Shown one piece after another: positions 35,001 through 48,900 of a stretch of DNA of 64,000 nucleotides. Made by a program: the position numbers and the translations under genes. A model generated the notes under the pieces. The model worked only from the letters and a program-made list of their open reading frames with translations, was not told the DNA's origin and made no database searches. Position 1 is the first letter of the stretch, and every line of letters begins with the position of its first letter. Source of the DNA: Lingula anatina (lineage: Eukaryota > Brachiopoda > Lingulata > Lingulida > Lingulidae); contig NW_019774402.1 in the NCBI RefSeq assembly GCF_001039355.2, positions 804,470-868,469 of the forward strand. The letters are read 5' to 3'.

Positions 35001-37671
35001 GCTTAAAAGTGAAATATTGTGTTAACAGGTTTTACCTTTCGCCGCGGTCTGCGTGCCTTGAATCAAGTCACACTGATTTTATGTTCTGGAATTAGCTGAA
35101 GGCTTTCCCAATAGGGCAGTAAGAAATGGAACATTGCCTCAAGTTCTTGTGCAAAAAATGAGACTTATAAGACACGGGATTAAAATAAACCCCGCATTCT
35201 AAAGTTACCAAATTAAGCATTTTTCCAAATTGGTCGTGACAAGTTCCTGTAGTCTTTTCTGTGTTTGAAACAAAATTTTAATGGCTGCTTTTTTATAAAT
35301 GTTTTATAAGATTAATCGACATGGGAAAGTAGGGTTTTATGGACATCACCAACAGAATACGCGTTGAAGTTCAGTAGGTGTTTTTAACAGCTGCTCTGGA
35401 AACTTAACAGGTGTCGTTTTGTTATATAATAGATGAATCGCCGAATATCAAAATGCTGATGCCTTTCTGTAACAGTAAAAGTCAACTACTCACGAGGCGT
35501 CTATTCTTTCTACATGATGTATTATAGTAGAAGCTTATTCACAAAACTATGGTTAATGAACCAAAACGTCAAAAAGCAAACTTAATGGATTTTCGCCTCT
35601 CAGTGACATAACGCAAACCTTAATCTTCAGGAAAATAACGGGTCAATAGATCATTGCACGACTTCAGATTTTTTATACAGCCTACTTCATCATATTCTAT
35701 CAAATCGTGTCATTAACAATATTGTGGTTATTTGTACAACAAACTGCCATTACTGATAAAATGATGCCTTGTCATCCCATTGCTGAAAACGGGAAGAGCT
35801 TAACCACTTTAAAAAGAAATGTTCAAAATTTTGCATCTCGCCGACCTTATCACTCTTCGATCAATTTATCCAGGGCCGTTATTCAGATTGTTCTTATTAT
35901 CAGCTATTAACTTCAAACTACGTATCTCTTGAAAGCCTGTGATTATCGTGGCAAAAAGTTTGAAAGGAAGCAAAACAGATGCGCATGTGTGTCGATAAGT
36001 CATATGTTCTTTAAATAAGTCGGTTTGTGGGTTAAGGAAATTGAAGAAACAGTGTAACATTGAAAAAGCGGCTGGTCAATTCTAATGGGTTTTTGTCTTC
36101 AAGGTGTTATTCTATTTATCTCGATAAGAATTACATTAGATTTACTTGGTTTATTGACCCGAGATTCACCAGGTTAAACACTGCAGTTAATGTATAGTCT
36201 GGCACTAATTTTGCGTCATCTCATTAAGTCAATTGTTAGTTTGCATATGCTCATGGGAAAAAGCTGTTTCTGAATAGAATTCGACTCAAAAGTTTTTCCT
36301 CTATTGGCAAATTTGTTTCACATGGCCTTCAGTGTTTCCCCGTTTACCTTTACTCGTCATCAATAGTGTAGCACAGACATCTAGATGCCCGTTCGTATGG
36401 TCAAGAAGACCAGTAGACAACAATACAAGGAAATTGGTTTGAGACAGGAAATTACAGACTTACTCCAATGTCCGACATCAAAGTTTATATAACGAACAAA
36501 ATCTTTAATCCTTCCAATTTGGCAATCACTGTTGGACTTTATGGTATTTAAAGGTTTCAGTGCGAAAGGGAAATTACGTTCAATAAAACGTGTTATTTTA
36601 AACACGTCGGTGAATATAAAATTAATGAAAAATACGTAAACATAATAAAATACGGATATCACTACATGAGTCTCCTGCATATTCCAGTCGATTCCAATTT
36701 TTCTTTTCTCGTCTTTTTTCTACGAGTACGTTTACCACGAAAAAACGTTGCGCTTATAATGAATACTCTTCACCAAATAACTGGAATACCTATATATGCA
36801 TGTAGCTTTAATAGACGTCTACGCAAAACAGGAATACCAGGCACATTGCACTTAGGCTTTTTCGACAACTTTCAAGTTAATATCTTCAGTGATGTTTAAA
36901 AGACCATTTTCCCGTTTGGTATTTTTCTTGTGTTACCACGAGGACTTAAGGTTCACATTCAGCTTGGGACCGTTAACCAATTTTACGATTAACTAAAGAC
37001 GCATTTCTTCAGCGCATTTGTACCGTTCGTAGGATAAACTTACCTCCGCCATTTCTATAGCACAAGTATGGGAACCTCCAAACATTTGCCAGATCTACTG
37101 AAAATCCAATAACAGACAGAAGGAAGTCTATCTTCTTTCCCCATGTTTCTCGTTCGTCACTTTCGGGTAGACCTTTGCTTTTTTCGTCAACGGCTCCCTT
37201 GACATCATCTCCTTTGGCGAGGCTGTCACCCAGGAGATTCTCTGCAAGTCACAGAAACAAAATGACATAGAAGCATTTGCAGGTTCTTACTACTTTCTCG
37301 CAATTCCAAAAATTTTTGCAACACCTTTTAAGATAAACTCCCCCTGTGCAAGGGAATACAACGCATTTTGATGATCAAACAGGTCTTTTTGTAAAGAAAT
37401 TGCTAGTATTGAAAGAATGATAAAATGAGAGACAATCTTTAAAACGTACGTCATCAAATGTGAGTCCAATATTAATTTCCAAAACTCTGAAGCCATTTCG
37501 AATAGGGTTACTATATGAATATGCACAAAACTGAAACTAAATTAAGATCTCTAAGTAAAACAACGTACTTTTGAAATACTGTACAACTGGCTGTGTCAGT
37601 TTTTGAACACTGCTCTCCGACAAAGGATAACACTGATTTTTCTTTTCTTCTTTCTCTTCGACCACTTCCAT
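29016..37671 (-). CDS. SLC6A3-like: SLC6 monoamine transporter, dopamine/noradrenaline-transporter-like (complete)
   Basis: Coding exons in transcript order: 37671-37569, 37241-37044, 33365-33231, 32883-32478, 32265-32127, 31930-31796, 31681-31578, 31264-31140, 30896-30784, 30545-30417, 30280-30181, 29887-29787, 29581-29414, 29126-29016. All have GT/AG borders and compatible phases; 688 aa. This is a Na+/Cl--coupled re-uptake carrier with 12 helices. TM1 reads [19 protein letters not shown]. Asp84 matches the amine-binding Asp typical of monoamine transporters and absent from GABA/glycine carriers. TM6 reads [48 protein letters not shown] and WFYGVDRF favour DAT/NET over SERT. The EL2 disulfide pair is Cys186/Cys195. 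EL2 is about 50 residues longer than in mammalian DAT and has six sequons. The substrate (dopamine, octopamine, noradrenaline) cannot be fixed from sequence. Confidence 0.95.
32013..32056. repeat. (GT)n(GA)n compound microsatellite
   Basis: GTGTGT run followed by GAGAGA run, in the short intron after the SLC6 exon at 32265-32127. Confidence 0.9.
33567..33615 (+). repeat. 49-bp dispersed repeat, copy 2
   Basis: Second copy of the sequence at 8937-8985, in the SLC6 intron between exons 2 and 3. An N occurs about 320 bp downstream (33933). Confidence 0.75.
33978..34007. repeat. Perfect 14-bp-arm palindrome
   Basis: TATGTACAGACACA, a TC spacer, then its exact reverse complement. It lies in SLC6 intron 2. 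Confidence 0.85.
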
Positions 37672-40600
37672 GTTAACTCTGTACTTGTAATGCAGCAAGT
37701 AAGAATTTTTTACGCTATTTTCCCTTTAAAAGGGTTTATTTGAAAATTCCTCTCGGCGGAAGAAACAGTGTTCATTACTGATGAATTGTATCATTAATGC
37801 ACATTATCGTAGACATTTGACAATCCATAGATTAATGATCAAGGCTTTTCAAGTTGGCCTCGTTGTCTGTGCATGACCGACCGCACCACCAGACTTACGT
37901 ATCTGAAGAAATGTATGAAGTGTCTTGCGAAAATGTGCGGTCGTCATGACTTTCTTTATAACCTTCTATTCCCTGTAGCGTGAAGAAAGGAAATAATTGT
38001 TCATAGTCCGTTGCATGTTGATGTGACCAGGCACTGAGAAAATCTCTTTTTAGACAAACGTGGTAGTTTATTAGTTAATGTGTGACCTTTAAAAATGATC
38101 AGATTTCAAAACATTATTTCTGGTTGACATTATAATGAACTGTGTACCAAATGGGTGTAAAATTATCTGATTTTACTGGTTTTTATATTTCGCCAAATAA
38201 TTTTACCAGAAACAGCGTGTATAAATGCGATGTTACAGGATAACTGACGTCAGTGATGTGCTTGTAAAAGTTGGGGGTAAAACTCAATGTACATTTAGGC
38301 AATTAACTCAACATCTCTTGACTTTCAGAGGACATAACTGATGGATATAATATTTGAAATGCATGACGAATCGTCTTTAACTACATACCCTGTAGTAATA
38401 TTATTACGAATATGAGACAAAAAATATGAGCCCTTGGCTATTTATAGGCCCATGAAGAATTGAGAAACAATCGTTTTCTGCTTACAAGTCATTTGTGTTT
38501 AGTACGCTATGCGCCTTAAGGACAGCGAGTTCATGGGTGCAAAGTTATTAACGAACAGCTCTAAATAACATAAATGTACTACAAATAACTTCATCGGCTG
38601 GTGGTACCCCTGTGTTGACGAAAAAAAAGGACGTTACAGCACTGTTGATTCCATTGCGACTGTTACAGTAACTTTCACACAGTCATGTAATTCAATTTCC
38701 CTAACAGAAAACTGTTTTCATCGTTGCAACACTTTGATGCCATTCTGCAAATATCTTAAAATAGTTTACGATTTGACGAAGCAGTCCCTATGATGTGAAG
38801 ATGCAATCACGACCTTCACCATTTCACCAAAAGAAGGCAAAACAAAAACAAGACCCAAACAAATTAAATAGACCTTTACAAATACAAAACAATTAATTTT
38901 GATAACAGTTGACATAGCTTAAGTGCGAGTTTTACATTGTCGTAATTTTGACAAGTGGTCTTAACACTTAAAAAAGGGGGCAGAAATGATACGTGTGTTA
39001 AATTTTCGAGAGTCAGAAGAGGAAAACTCACCCTGTGCAGCCTGTTCTTTGCCCTCATCTTTACGGTCTATGTCGTCTTCCAGGCCCATAGTGAGTTAAA
39101 AATTGGAGTATTTTCTAGTTTTCTGGAGTTGTTGTTAGTTTTTAATCAGATCCATTGGATGTGAACTAAACCTCTCGAAGATCTGCGTCTTTTGCTCTCA
39201 CTTTTCTTGTCTGCAAAATGTAAAACAGTATCCAGTTTCATCGATATTGTCAAAAGCATGGGATGACAAAGTTTTTAACATTCATAAATTTAGCTACCAT
39301 GCATTCTCCACATTCTTGGATCTAGTCTAGAAGAGAAGTGTACGAGGTGTATCGCTCTATCTCTTTGGCATCAATTTTTAGCCTGCAGAAAAACTCGATC
39401 AGAACATTGAAAAGACCCAATAAAAATTAATCAGTACACATGATAATCGTTCTATCCTGGACAGTTAGCAGAATGTTTTCTCAGCGTCTATCAGCGAGCA
39501 AATACAATGGCGATACGCTATCCGTTATCGCTGTTTTTTGAAAAAAACTTTATTTTCAACAATGATCAGATAAGTGCTGCTCTTTTGAAACATTTTACAG
39601 TTTAGTATACCAGGAGCTTACAAATATTAGCCCGATCGATCTGAACCTCTGGCAAACCTCGCGCTAGTCGAGCGTTCATCGATTAATAAAGCAAACAATC
39701 AAAACTAATTCCAAAACCTACTCCAGTAAGAGTTACTTGAGTCTAAAACAACACGTTCTACAATCCAAGAGGAAACAGGACTTGATTGGACAATCTGAGA
39801 GAAGCATATAAATAAAGGTGCAAAATGATGCTTTATTCACTGTTCAGGTCGCAGGAAAGATCGAAGAAGAAATCAATGGAGCTCAAAAAGCCGTGCGAAA
39901 TTCGAATGTCGGCTGCTTAATAGAGTGTGGAACCGTCCTATATTTAAACGAATCATTTAATTTTTTTAACATTTCATACTTCTAAGGGCCGTTTAGCTGT
40001 CAGTTTATCATTCTGATATGTGTACAACTTTTTAATGAAAAATTGTCATTGCAATTCAATGCATTTGCTGTGTTAATCAGTCTGTCCCCTCCTGCAATTT
40101 GACGGTTATATTGGCTTTGCGGTTGTATTGTGGCTGACAACCAACATTGACCACCAATGCCTTCTTCCAAATCACATTAATTGAAAAGAGTTAAGAAGCC
40201 ATAAGTGTGTTTAATACATCGAAAAATCGTAGTACTCCAATGCCCTGTGGTGCACGTTCAGTAACCAGACTCTGACCGACCCTAGGCCTACAGAAGTCAA
40301 AGGTCGCGCCTTCCCCGTGGTGGCATCAACGATTTTATTTCTCACAGACTTCCAGTGCGTCGATGTTTTTAATGAGGAAATTTGTCTCGAAAACCAATCG
40401 AAAACTGACGAACAATTTGCCAGGGGGAGGCTTTTAATGGCCCAAGAAGAGAATGGATGATATGGATCTTCTGCCGCACTCATTATGATTTAAGATATTT
40501 GTAAATCTGAGGCAAAATTATGATTTTGGTGTTGACGTTAAAATGATTTGTATTTACACAGTTCTCATGACAGTCCTTTATTACTTATCTTTAAGAAAAA

Positions 40601-41519
40601 AATCAATAAAAAAATCTATTAATGGAACAAAATAATATAAGAAAAGGCTATCTTTATAAAAAAAAATTTGAAAACTGCGCTGATTTATTGCACAAAATTA
40701 AAGATGACAACGCCTGACATATAGAAGGGAAATGCGCATAGTCATGTTCAATCGTTCGTGTGTATGAGCAGGATGTGAGAACAACCACGTGTTTGGAAAA
40801 TTACGAACTTTGCGAAAACAGGCCTCGCGTCAAATTGACATTATTTTGGCAGGTTAGACAATGATTATGGCAGAACGGGACCTCCCTTACGTGTTCGTTT
40901 ATGACGCTAGTTTTCTTAACTTGTGATCAAATTCAGTTTTTGTCCGAACAAACCAATTGACGCAGTAGAGGGTATTTTGCATTAAGTACGATAGCAAAGC
41001 AATCTGGGCCAGATTTTGTGCTAATTTTGACTGTTCCTCTGTAAGTTACTAACAAAATGTCCTTTATTGCTTCTAATAAAACCCTTGCTTGCAACAAAAG
41101 GGGAATTTTGAATTCAATCGAAGCCAGAGATGCCAACATATATTTTTAAGAAATACAGCGATTCATGTCAAATAAGATATTTTATCAAAAAGGGTGGATG
41201 TGGAGCATTGTAAGTTAAATTTTCAATTGAGCTCATTACATTTGCTATATCTATCCCATACGATATCTGTTTATTCATTCGATTTAAATGAGTATGACTT
41301 TGCTGTAATTTAATACATATCCTGTAAAACAAATGTTAATACTGACGCTTTATCTCCTTCCCATGCAAACCCGACATGTAAGAAATGCTTCCTGTCCACG
41401 TCAGTAGTGTTGTCGATTTTTACACATGCACAATACTTGCTATTTAAACCCATTCTCGCAAGAAAAGATCCAAGGAATTTTACAGTCTATAGATGCGAAG
41501 CTCATCGGCAAGTCAAAGT

Positions 41520-41531
41520 CACGTGCACGTG
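41520..41531. promoter_or_regulatory. Tandem perfect E-boxes (CACGTGCACGTG)
   Basis: Two abutting CACGTG palindromes, the class of site bound by bHLH-ZIP and bHLH-PAS type factors. They lie about 3.8 kb upstream of the SLC6 start codon. Motif match only. Confidence 0.35.
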
Positions 41532-42072
41532 TGGGTATTTACCTAATGATTAGCTCGACTTCCTTTTGTTTTCTCGGTTAAATGGAGTGATAGAAAACAT
41601 GCTACTGTGGGTTGAACATACCAATTGGCTTCAGCAATAACAACTACAATATATTTAACGAGTTTGGTTCAAAAGAATTGCTTCTTAATCTTTTCTTACG
41701 TAGCCTACATTACTTATCATACTTAAAAGTATATCAATAATCAGGGGATTCTGTGACGGACAGTACCGGTAGAAAATTAGTGTCCAACAGCTATGTAATC
41801 TAATTTTTGTACGTTTTTTGCATAATAGCTTTGATGTGTTTTGTGTAGACGTTTAAGTTAATCGCTGCAGACACAGTACTGAAATTATCAGTTAGTACAG
41901 ATGGATACTTATGAAATTGTAAGGATTTCAGCTTTTAATATTGTGATTAGATCGGCAAATTAACATTACTGATACGCGTGAATACTGTTAAATCGTCCGA
42001 AAGCATGAGGAGTATGGTCCTAATTGACTTTGATCTTATGTCATCTTGTGATCCTACTATTGTCAAAAAACA

Positions 42073-42122
<50 letters not shown>
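42073..42122. repeat. (TAA)n microsatellite
   Basis: About 16 uninterrupted trinucleotide units, followed by a short GAAA run. Confidence 0.95.
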
Positions 42123-42124
<2 letters not shown>

Positions 42125-43930
42125 TAGAAAGAAAGAAAGAAAGAAAAAATAGAGATATCATACATAAAAAAAAGAAAAAATGTTTACGATTGACCTATTA
42201 TGATTGTAGAGGAAAGGAACGGGGTAGTGATCACACTTAAAATCTCTCCCTGACTTAATATCTGTAGCCCATGTGAGCATCTGAGCACTAAGCTTAACGT
42301 TGACTTAACGGTAAGAGGCAGTTTTTTATATATCTCCAGAGCTATACAATGTGACAGAAAACACGTTAATTTAAAGTTACAGTTAATTGGTTATTTTCTC
42401 ACCTGTTAGCACTGGTCAGCGATTAGCTTTTCTTCTTCAGTGCAAGTGCCCGTCCGTACGCAATTCCTCCAGTTAGTGTCCTTAGCTTTTCTTCGTATGG
42501 TTGCACTTCTACAGCTTGTACAAGAGTGCACTTCTTTATACAGAAAACCAGACCAAATGTAAAAATCAACTTTTCGACCTTGCCGCAATCAGATAAGTAA
42601 AAATAAACTTCTTGACTTTGTAAAATGATTGCCTCCCAAATAATTCCAGGTTTTGTCGAAATGTCATCAGATTGTGAGCTTTGTTTATACTGAAAAAATG
42701 AAGGGTTTCCCTTTCCCTTAACTGACGACAATTGATCCAATTTACTTTAACAAGTTCTAAATTAGCTTATTTCAGAATATAGTAAACCAGCTATGGCGGA
42801 GGTGCTGTTTATCAGTGAATGCGTTGTACTTGCGCTTGCCGTTAAACGTGCTGGTTAAAAAATCCCACAATTCTACCAGTAAAGCGCTCAACTTTTTCAC
42901 GAAGTTTCTTCACAATTCTTTTTCTACCTGTGCGTTGTGTCAAAAAATAAGCCTTGTCAGTAAAAGTGGATAGCACTCAAATTAAGCATTAAAATCTTAA
43001 ATGTCTCTCTTGCCGACTATTTGGTATCTGCTGCAGACGATCTCCCGAGTCTCCACGTAGTTTGAGCCACTAGGCTGACCTCAGTACAATGAGTAGTCTA
43101 GGTAATCGAACTTCATTAATTTATTCGGACTGCGGCGAAATATGCAAAGTTCCTAAAAAAGAAAGTGGGAATCACAATGGGAAAAAGTTTCAAAAAGTAT
43201 CAACTTGGCGGTAACTACTAAAGTGTCTTGATTTGTTCCCTACCACCTGTCTCTCCCTAAGAGAACATGCGAATTCCAGCCAACGAATTGTCTCAAAGGC
43301 ATTTTCCAGATGGAGTAGTTGGAGTCAAAGACTACAATCGCACTAATAAGCCACAAACTGCTTTTAGTATACTTCGGAAATCACGGCCGGAGACTGGTAT
43401 TTTTGAACTATATAATTCTTCGATCTTGGGGTTAAAATTCTCAGAGAAACATAATTACCATTTGTTGTACATGATCGCTCGAAGACACAGACCAAGATTG
43501 TGTATTATAATGTAGTGTATTGTATTGATTGTGGCCACGGTGTTATTTGACACCGAGGATTTCTCCGTAGCCGCAGTCATTTCTTCTATTCACAGATCAC
43601 ACCTCGGTCAGATTTCATTCTTCGACACCGGTAACACTAAAACAAAGACTTTTCAATAGGCAAACTCCTCAATTAAAGCTGAACCGGCGTCAAGATGATT
43701 GGACAACTTCATTTGTTCCTATCTGTCATCAGTCACATTATACTCGGATTGAGCTTGTGACAAGATACTCCACTTGCAGTATACTTTTTGACCATTTTCA
43801 TCTCGTTATTCCTCACTCCTATCCTATGGGCTAAAGATGAACTATTGGTGACGGGATATGATCTGCCGCTCGTAAATTTATTCAGATTTCACCTTCGGTG
43901 AATTACACGCCTTGGATCATTGTTGGTTAC

Positions 43931-43955
43931 TATATATATATATATATATATATAT
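43931..43955. repeat. (TA)n microsatellite
   Basis: Twelve and a half TA units in intergenic DNA. Confidence 0.95.
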
Positions 43956-44525
43956 CTCCTTTAACGCTGATACCAAACTGCATGAACCGATTCACGTTAC
44001 CTTTGAACGACATACAGTGTTTTCACTTACCAAATTGCTCTATAGCAATTAAAAGCTAAAGAGATTCAGTCTGTTCCCGAGTAGCAAACCCCGAGTTATC
44101 GCACGGACTAACAGCATAAGGCAAAGCTTCATGCAATCTGCAATAAAAATTCAGAAATAAAACTTACCTGAAGTTTTGGTAATATTCCAAGGTAAGTTGC
44201 ACTTTACAACTTACTAGATTTAAAAAAATCGAATGAAACACAAATCTTCCTTTTATCATGGCTCACGCGGAGAGGAACACAGAAAGTTTTATTTGATTTG
44301 GCTTATACACAGACGCTCTCTGGTTTCAGGTTTACGTCACAAATTCAAAAGCTGAAGCACGGTTTCAAGTTTACGAAAGTGTATTCTCACACGCGCCGAT
44401 ATAATGGCGCCCTTAACACAAAACGACTTCAAACGAAAACTTTAGCACGATGCTTCATGCGCATCTTCACTTCAGCTATTTTACCGAACGCCGTTTATAG
44501 TGAAATAGCACACTTACACACACAA

Positions 44526-44609
44526 ACACCTGTTTGAAAGTTTGGTATTTACAGACACCCGTTTTAAAATTAAGTGTTTACAGACACCTGTTTCAGAGTT
44601 TAAACCAGA
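44526..44609. repeat. Three degenerate 29-bp tandem units
   Basis: The motif ACACC(T/C)GTTT starts at 44526, 44555 and 44584. TTTACAG precedes the second and third starts. Confidence 0.55.
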
Positions 44610-45953
44610 ATTGATAGTTCTCTTCCTAAAAAACTAACAATCTACATAGAAAATGCTTTTCTCTATAGAATGGCGCATCTCAACGTTTTTTCGTCAAAAT
44701 GTAAAATTTTCTATATAACTATTTCCAAAGGGTCGTCACATGTTATCTTCATGCATTTGCTTAAGTGTAATTAATTTTAATTTGTAAGTAATTTTCAGTT
44801 CCATGGTTATAAAACCACAAAATAAATTGCACTTGAAAACTTAACTTCAAATTGAAGGTAAGTTTGTCTTATCCTTGTCTTATCCTCCTTTTCTTCATAT
44901 AACATTTCTATAAAAAGAAACAATATACAAAATGATTCGCTTAAAATAAGTTTATCAATGACGATGCATTATAAAGAACATACATTTACAATACTAAACT
45001 GTGCCTGTCAATACAGAATATTCTTTTGCAATCTGTACAAAGATGCCCTTTACTCTTCTAACAAATATTAAATACGTTTTATAAATAATTAAATTAAAAA
45101 AATACTTCAAATAAATCTAAATTTCAGCATCACTGAGAACAAAAATTACTATTATAACAGAACTGTTAAAGGGGGTAATTCACACAAGTTTGGGAGGAAG
45201 TATTCTAAATCAGTGTAATTTTAACAGTAATGTAAAACGTTCTAAAATTCCTGAAATCCGCCTTCTTTTTGTTGTTACAAAAAAATATATCACTCCCATA
45301 CATAACTATGGGCAGTGCTACATGCCCAAAAGTCCTACCAAAGAAAAAGAGCAATCTCACACGTTCAAATACATGAGACTAAACTAACAACAGACCAATT
45401 CTATAGCATTATTACCTTGTGAAATGTCAACTTGATTTAAAAAAATAGGCTATAGCAATAAAGGTTAAGACTAACTGTGACCATCTGGAAGGGGAACAGG
45501 AAAACAATAAAAAACATTTCCTTTAAATAAGTACAGACTATGAGAGGGGCAATCATATTTCACAGATGAAATGTATTTGAAAAGAACAATGTCCCTATTA
45601 ATTATCCTATCATATAATTTCAGACTCCTGTGTATACAAACTTAAAATGTAAAATGTTAACGCCATGCAAGAGTTGTTCTTCTAAAACTTGACATGCTTA
45701 CAATGCCATCAGGAAAGCCTTCCTGTATATCACTGAACATCTGTGTACATTTGACAGTTGCCTTTCTTCACAATGTCAACACAAATTTGCCTGGATTTGC
45801 CAGGATAATAACTAGACAAAACTTCAAACTGACACAAAACATCACTGTTACTTCAGAAATGGGAACCAACTTTTACTTAAACACGGACACCACAATCTAT
45901 TCTGCTTTAAAATCTATGCACTCAAATCAAATGAATTATTTTTATTAAATGAT

Positions 45954-48900
45954 TCAGCCATCTTCCTGTAATATCTTGATCAGCTTGTGACAGTGATGCA
46001 TGACAGTGGTAACCCCCACACTCTTTCTATTGGCTAACACTGCACTCTTAGGTCTTGGGGTGGTGGTGCCACTCATCTGGGTCAATTTATCTACAGCATT
46101 CATGGATTTCAACAAAGCCTTTAACTCGGTTTGGTTACACATGGATTTCAGTGCTGCCAGTGCACTTTCTTGGACGGTATACTGACTGTCATGACAGGCA
46201 ACTTCAAGAACACTGGAAAAGAAGCATTGAATATATACAAAAGTCTAACACAATGAAGTCATTGTTGCACCCTACATTTATTCATGAGAAGTAAATCTTA
46301 TTGCATTTAAATTCTGGCAAATCCAGGCAAATGTGAAAAAATCTAGGGATTGCCAGACATTAACAGCAAAGATAAAGCAATCCAGAAAAGGAGGCCAGGA
46401 TAATATGAATATACAGATCAAAGATCAATTCTGACCTTCCACACTATTTCAATGAAACAAGGATTGTTAAATGCTTCAATGCTGTTTATGCATAAAGGCA
46501 TGAGCAGAAAAAGTTTTGTATCGTGACTCTCTATACACCCACATCACACCAGGATGAATGGGAACAGGTTTACATAAAGCATATTATAAATTTCACCTGT
46601 GAACAGCCTTGTGTTTGGAGAGCTCTTCACACAACTGTGGAGAATGCATGGCTAGGTTACCTAAGGCACCTGCAGGAAAGTAAAAACATGTAACAAGCAC
46701 AAATTTTTAGCAGGTGTTTCAGAGACATACAGAATGATAAAGTTTAACAGCTAAGCAGACCAACTTGATAGTGATCAGCCTTTAAAAACCATTTTAAAAA
46801 CTTTAAATCACTTTGGATAAATGTTTACACTCAATTATAGTTTAAAATGTATTGTAAAACGATCTTGTTGTCAATTTTAAACCAAAGAAAAAACCTGGCT
46901 GTCTTGCTACAGGCTATAACTGTCTACTTATTTCAACATGCTGGAAGCATGTAGCATGTGTTCATCAGTGTAGAATATAAATGTATCACTCACTTGCAGC
47001 ATTAGCTCTAGTTTTAGCAACAGAATCACTGAGCAATGTGATAAGGTATGGGACGGAACACTTCAGTTGTGGGTATAATTCTCCACTGTGATAACCTGCA
47101 TTGCCCACTGCATAGCTGGAGCACTGGAGTGTAAAAATGCACTGATATACATAACATGAAGCAGGGGTGGGCAGTAAAAAGACTTATTGTGATTTGCTGG
47201 AAAAGTGTTAAAACAGGGCATATATTGTAGAAATGAACATTTTTTTTTAATTTGAAAAAAAAAAAAAAAAAAAAAAAACATCTAATGGATACTGATTAAT
47301 CTATGACTTGGCAATATAACTTTCCATGTTTTTCAATCCAGAATTATTTGTGTCAATGCCAAATTGAGAACCACAAGCTAAATATTACATTTGATGTAAA
47401 ATAAAAAGTACAAGGCCTATATACTGAATATGTAGAACAACTCATTCAGCTGCAGTCAGGTCTGATGCATGGCCAACAAAAACAGGATAACATTAGTTTT
47501 AGTAATAGGTATACAGTTTAAATGGCAAGATACTGCATTCAGTTTTGGTATGAGATGGAAGTATTGAATAAGGTCTGATAGAAATTATATGCAGACCAAG
47601 ATATTTAATGGGTATTGTGTATAGATGTTTCCTATAACATGTATTTCAAGTATGTTATTCCAAGCTTAAATCCATCTCTCCAAAATGCTAAAGTTCATGG
47701 GTGGTATTTTGCCTTTTTACAAAATACAGTACATCAAACATTTGAAGGCAAATAAAAATGTTTGTTCAGTGAGGAAAACAGCTGTCAACATGTATCTCAT
47801 ACTTAGAAGTACCTAAATATAACCAGCTCTTAGCACATTCAAGGGCACCTTTATTTGTCAAAACTTTGATTTTTGTAATCAATACCCATTTATAGTTTTT
47901 TTTGCCTCTAGACTTGTTGGAAATTCTGTGGCTAATTTTTCGTTGTCATTTACAAAGAACTAAGTACACAATACAATTGATTTTTTACACTTGTGAATAC
48001 TGTGGCACACAAAGTGACAAAGATCAATGCATCATGTTTCACATTTGCACTGTCACAAGAAAACAATCCCACAAAGGTCCTCCATTCTCTAGAGTAAAAT
48101 AAAGAACACAAAGGAAAAGAATATTTTGGGTTGTTTTGCACAAACTTTTGCATTTTAATAAATAGCAATCTAATGAGTCATCGCTGACATTTCACTTACC
48201 GGGTACATGAGATAAATCAGAGGGATCCATAAAATTTTGTACACTGATATTTTCTACATAAAAATACTTGTCTTTAGAATAAGACATTTCCCTCAACGCA
48301 GAACCATATTATACTAAATCTTACCATTCTGACATGAGCATCTTCGTCTTCCAGACACCTTACTAAACTCGAACACAGTTTTTCCCTACCATGCAAAAAT
48401 AAATAAATAAATAAATAAATAAATAAATACTTTTAAAAAATCATAAAAAGAACACGTTTTGAACTATTCAAAATTTAAAAAGTCTACAGTAACTGATTTT
48501 TTTTCCGCAAACTGATACTGTACAAGTTTCATTACACAAAATATACCTGAGTTAACACATTGATTAAAAAAGGATTATTACATCAGGCACAAACATGTAA
48601 GTTATCTTTAACAATCTTACTTATCAGACTTAATATAAAACTACAATTACCTTTGAGTAAGGACAGTATAGAATGTATTGGAATGTTTCATCATGTTTCC
48701 CATCATACTACATACTCTGGAACGTACCACTGGGGACTGGTGACACATAAGGGAGGCTAAAGGGGCACAGTCACCTGAAATACATAATTAAATAAATACA
48801 CACACAGAGGCACATCAGGCATCACAAAATAAACATTCAAAACCAGTACTAAAGAGACACTAAACTTGTTTTTAAGTCTACACTTAAAAGTCAACTATGT

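Larger units (their letters stand above)
37672..45953. other. Intergenic region between SLC6 5' end and STK36 3' end
   Basis: No supported coding exon. Frames at 40211-40483, 42423-42740, 43267-43515 and 44298-44537 show no recognisable domain or splice context. It contains a double E-box (41520-41531), a (TAA)n array, a (TA)n run and three degenerate 29-bp tandem units. The first few hundred bases should hold the SLC6 promoter; the last part should hold the STK36 3'UTR. Confidence 0.5.

Noticed and set aside
40211-40483. 90-aa minus-strand ORF in the intergenic region
   Set aside because: No recognisable domain, signal peptide or convincing splice context; length is within chance expectation.
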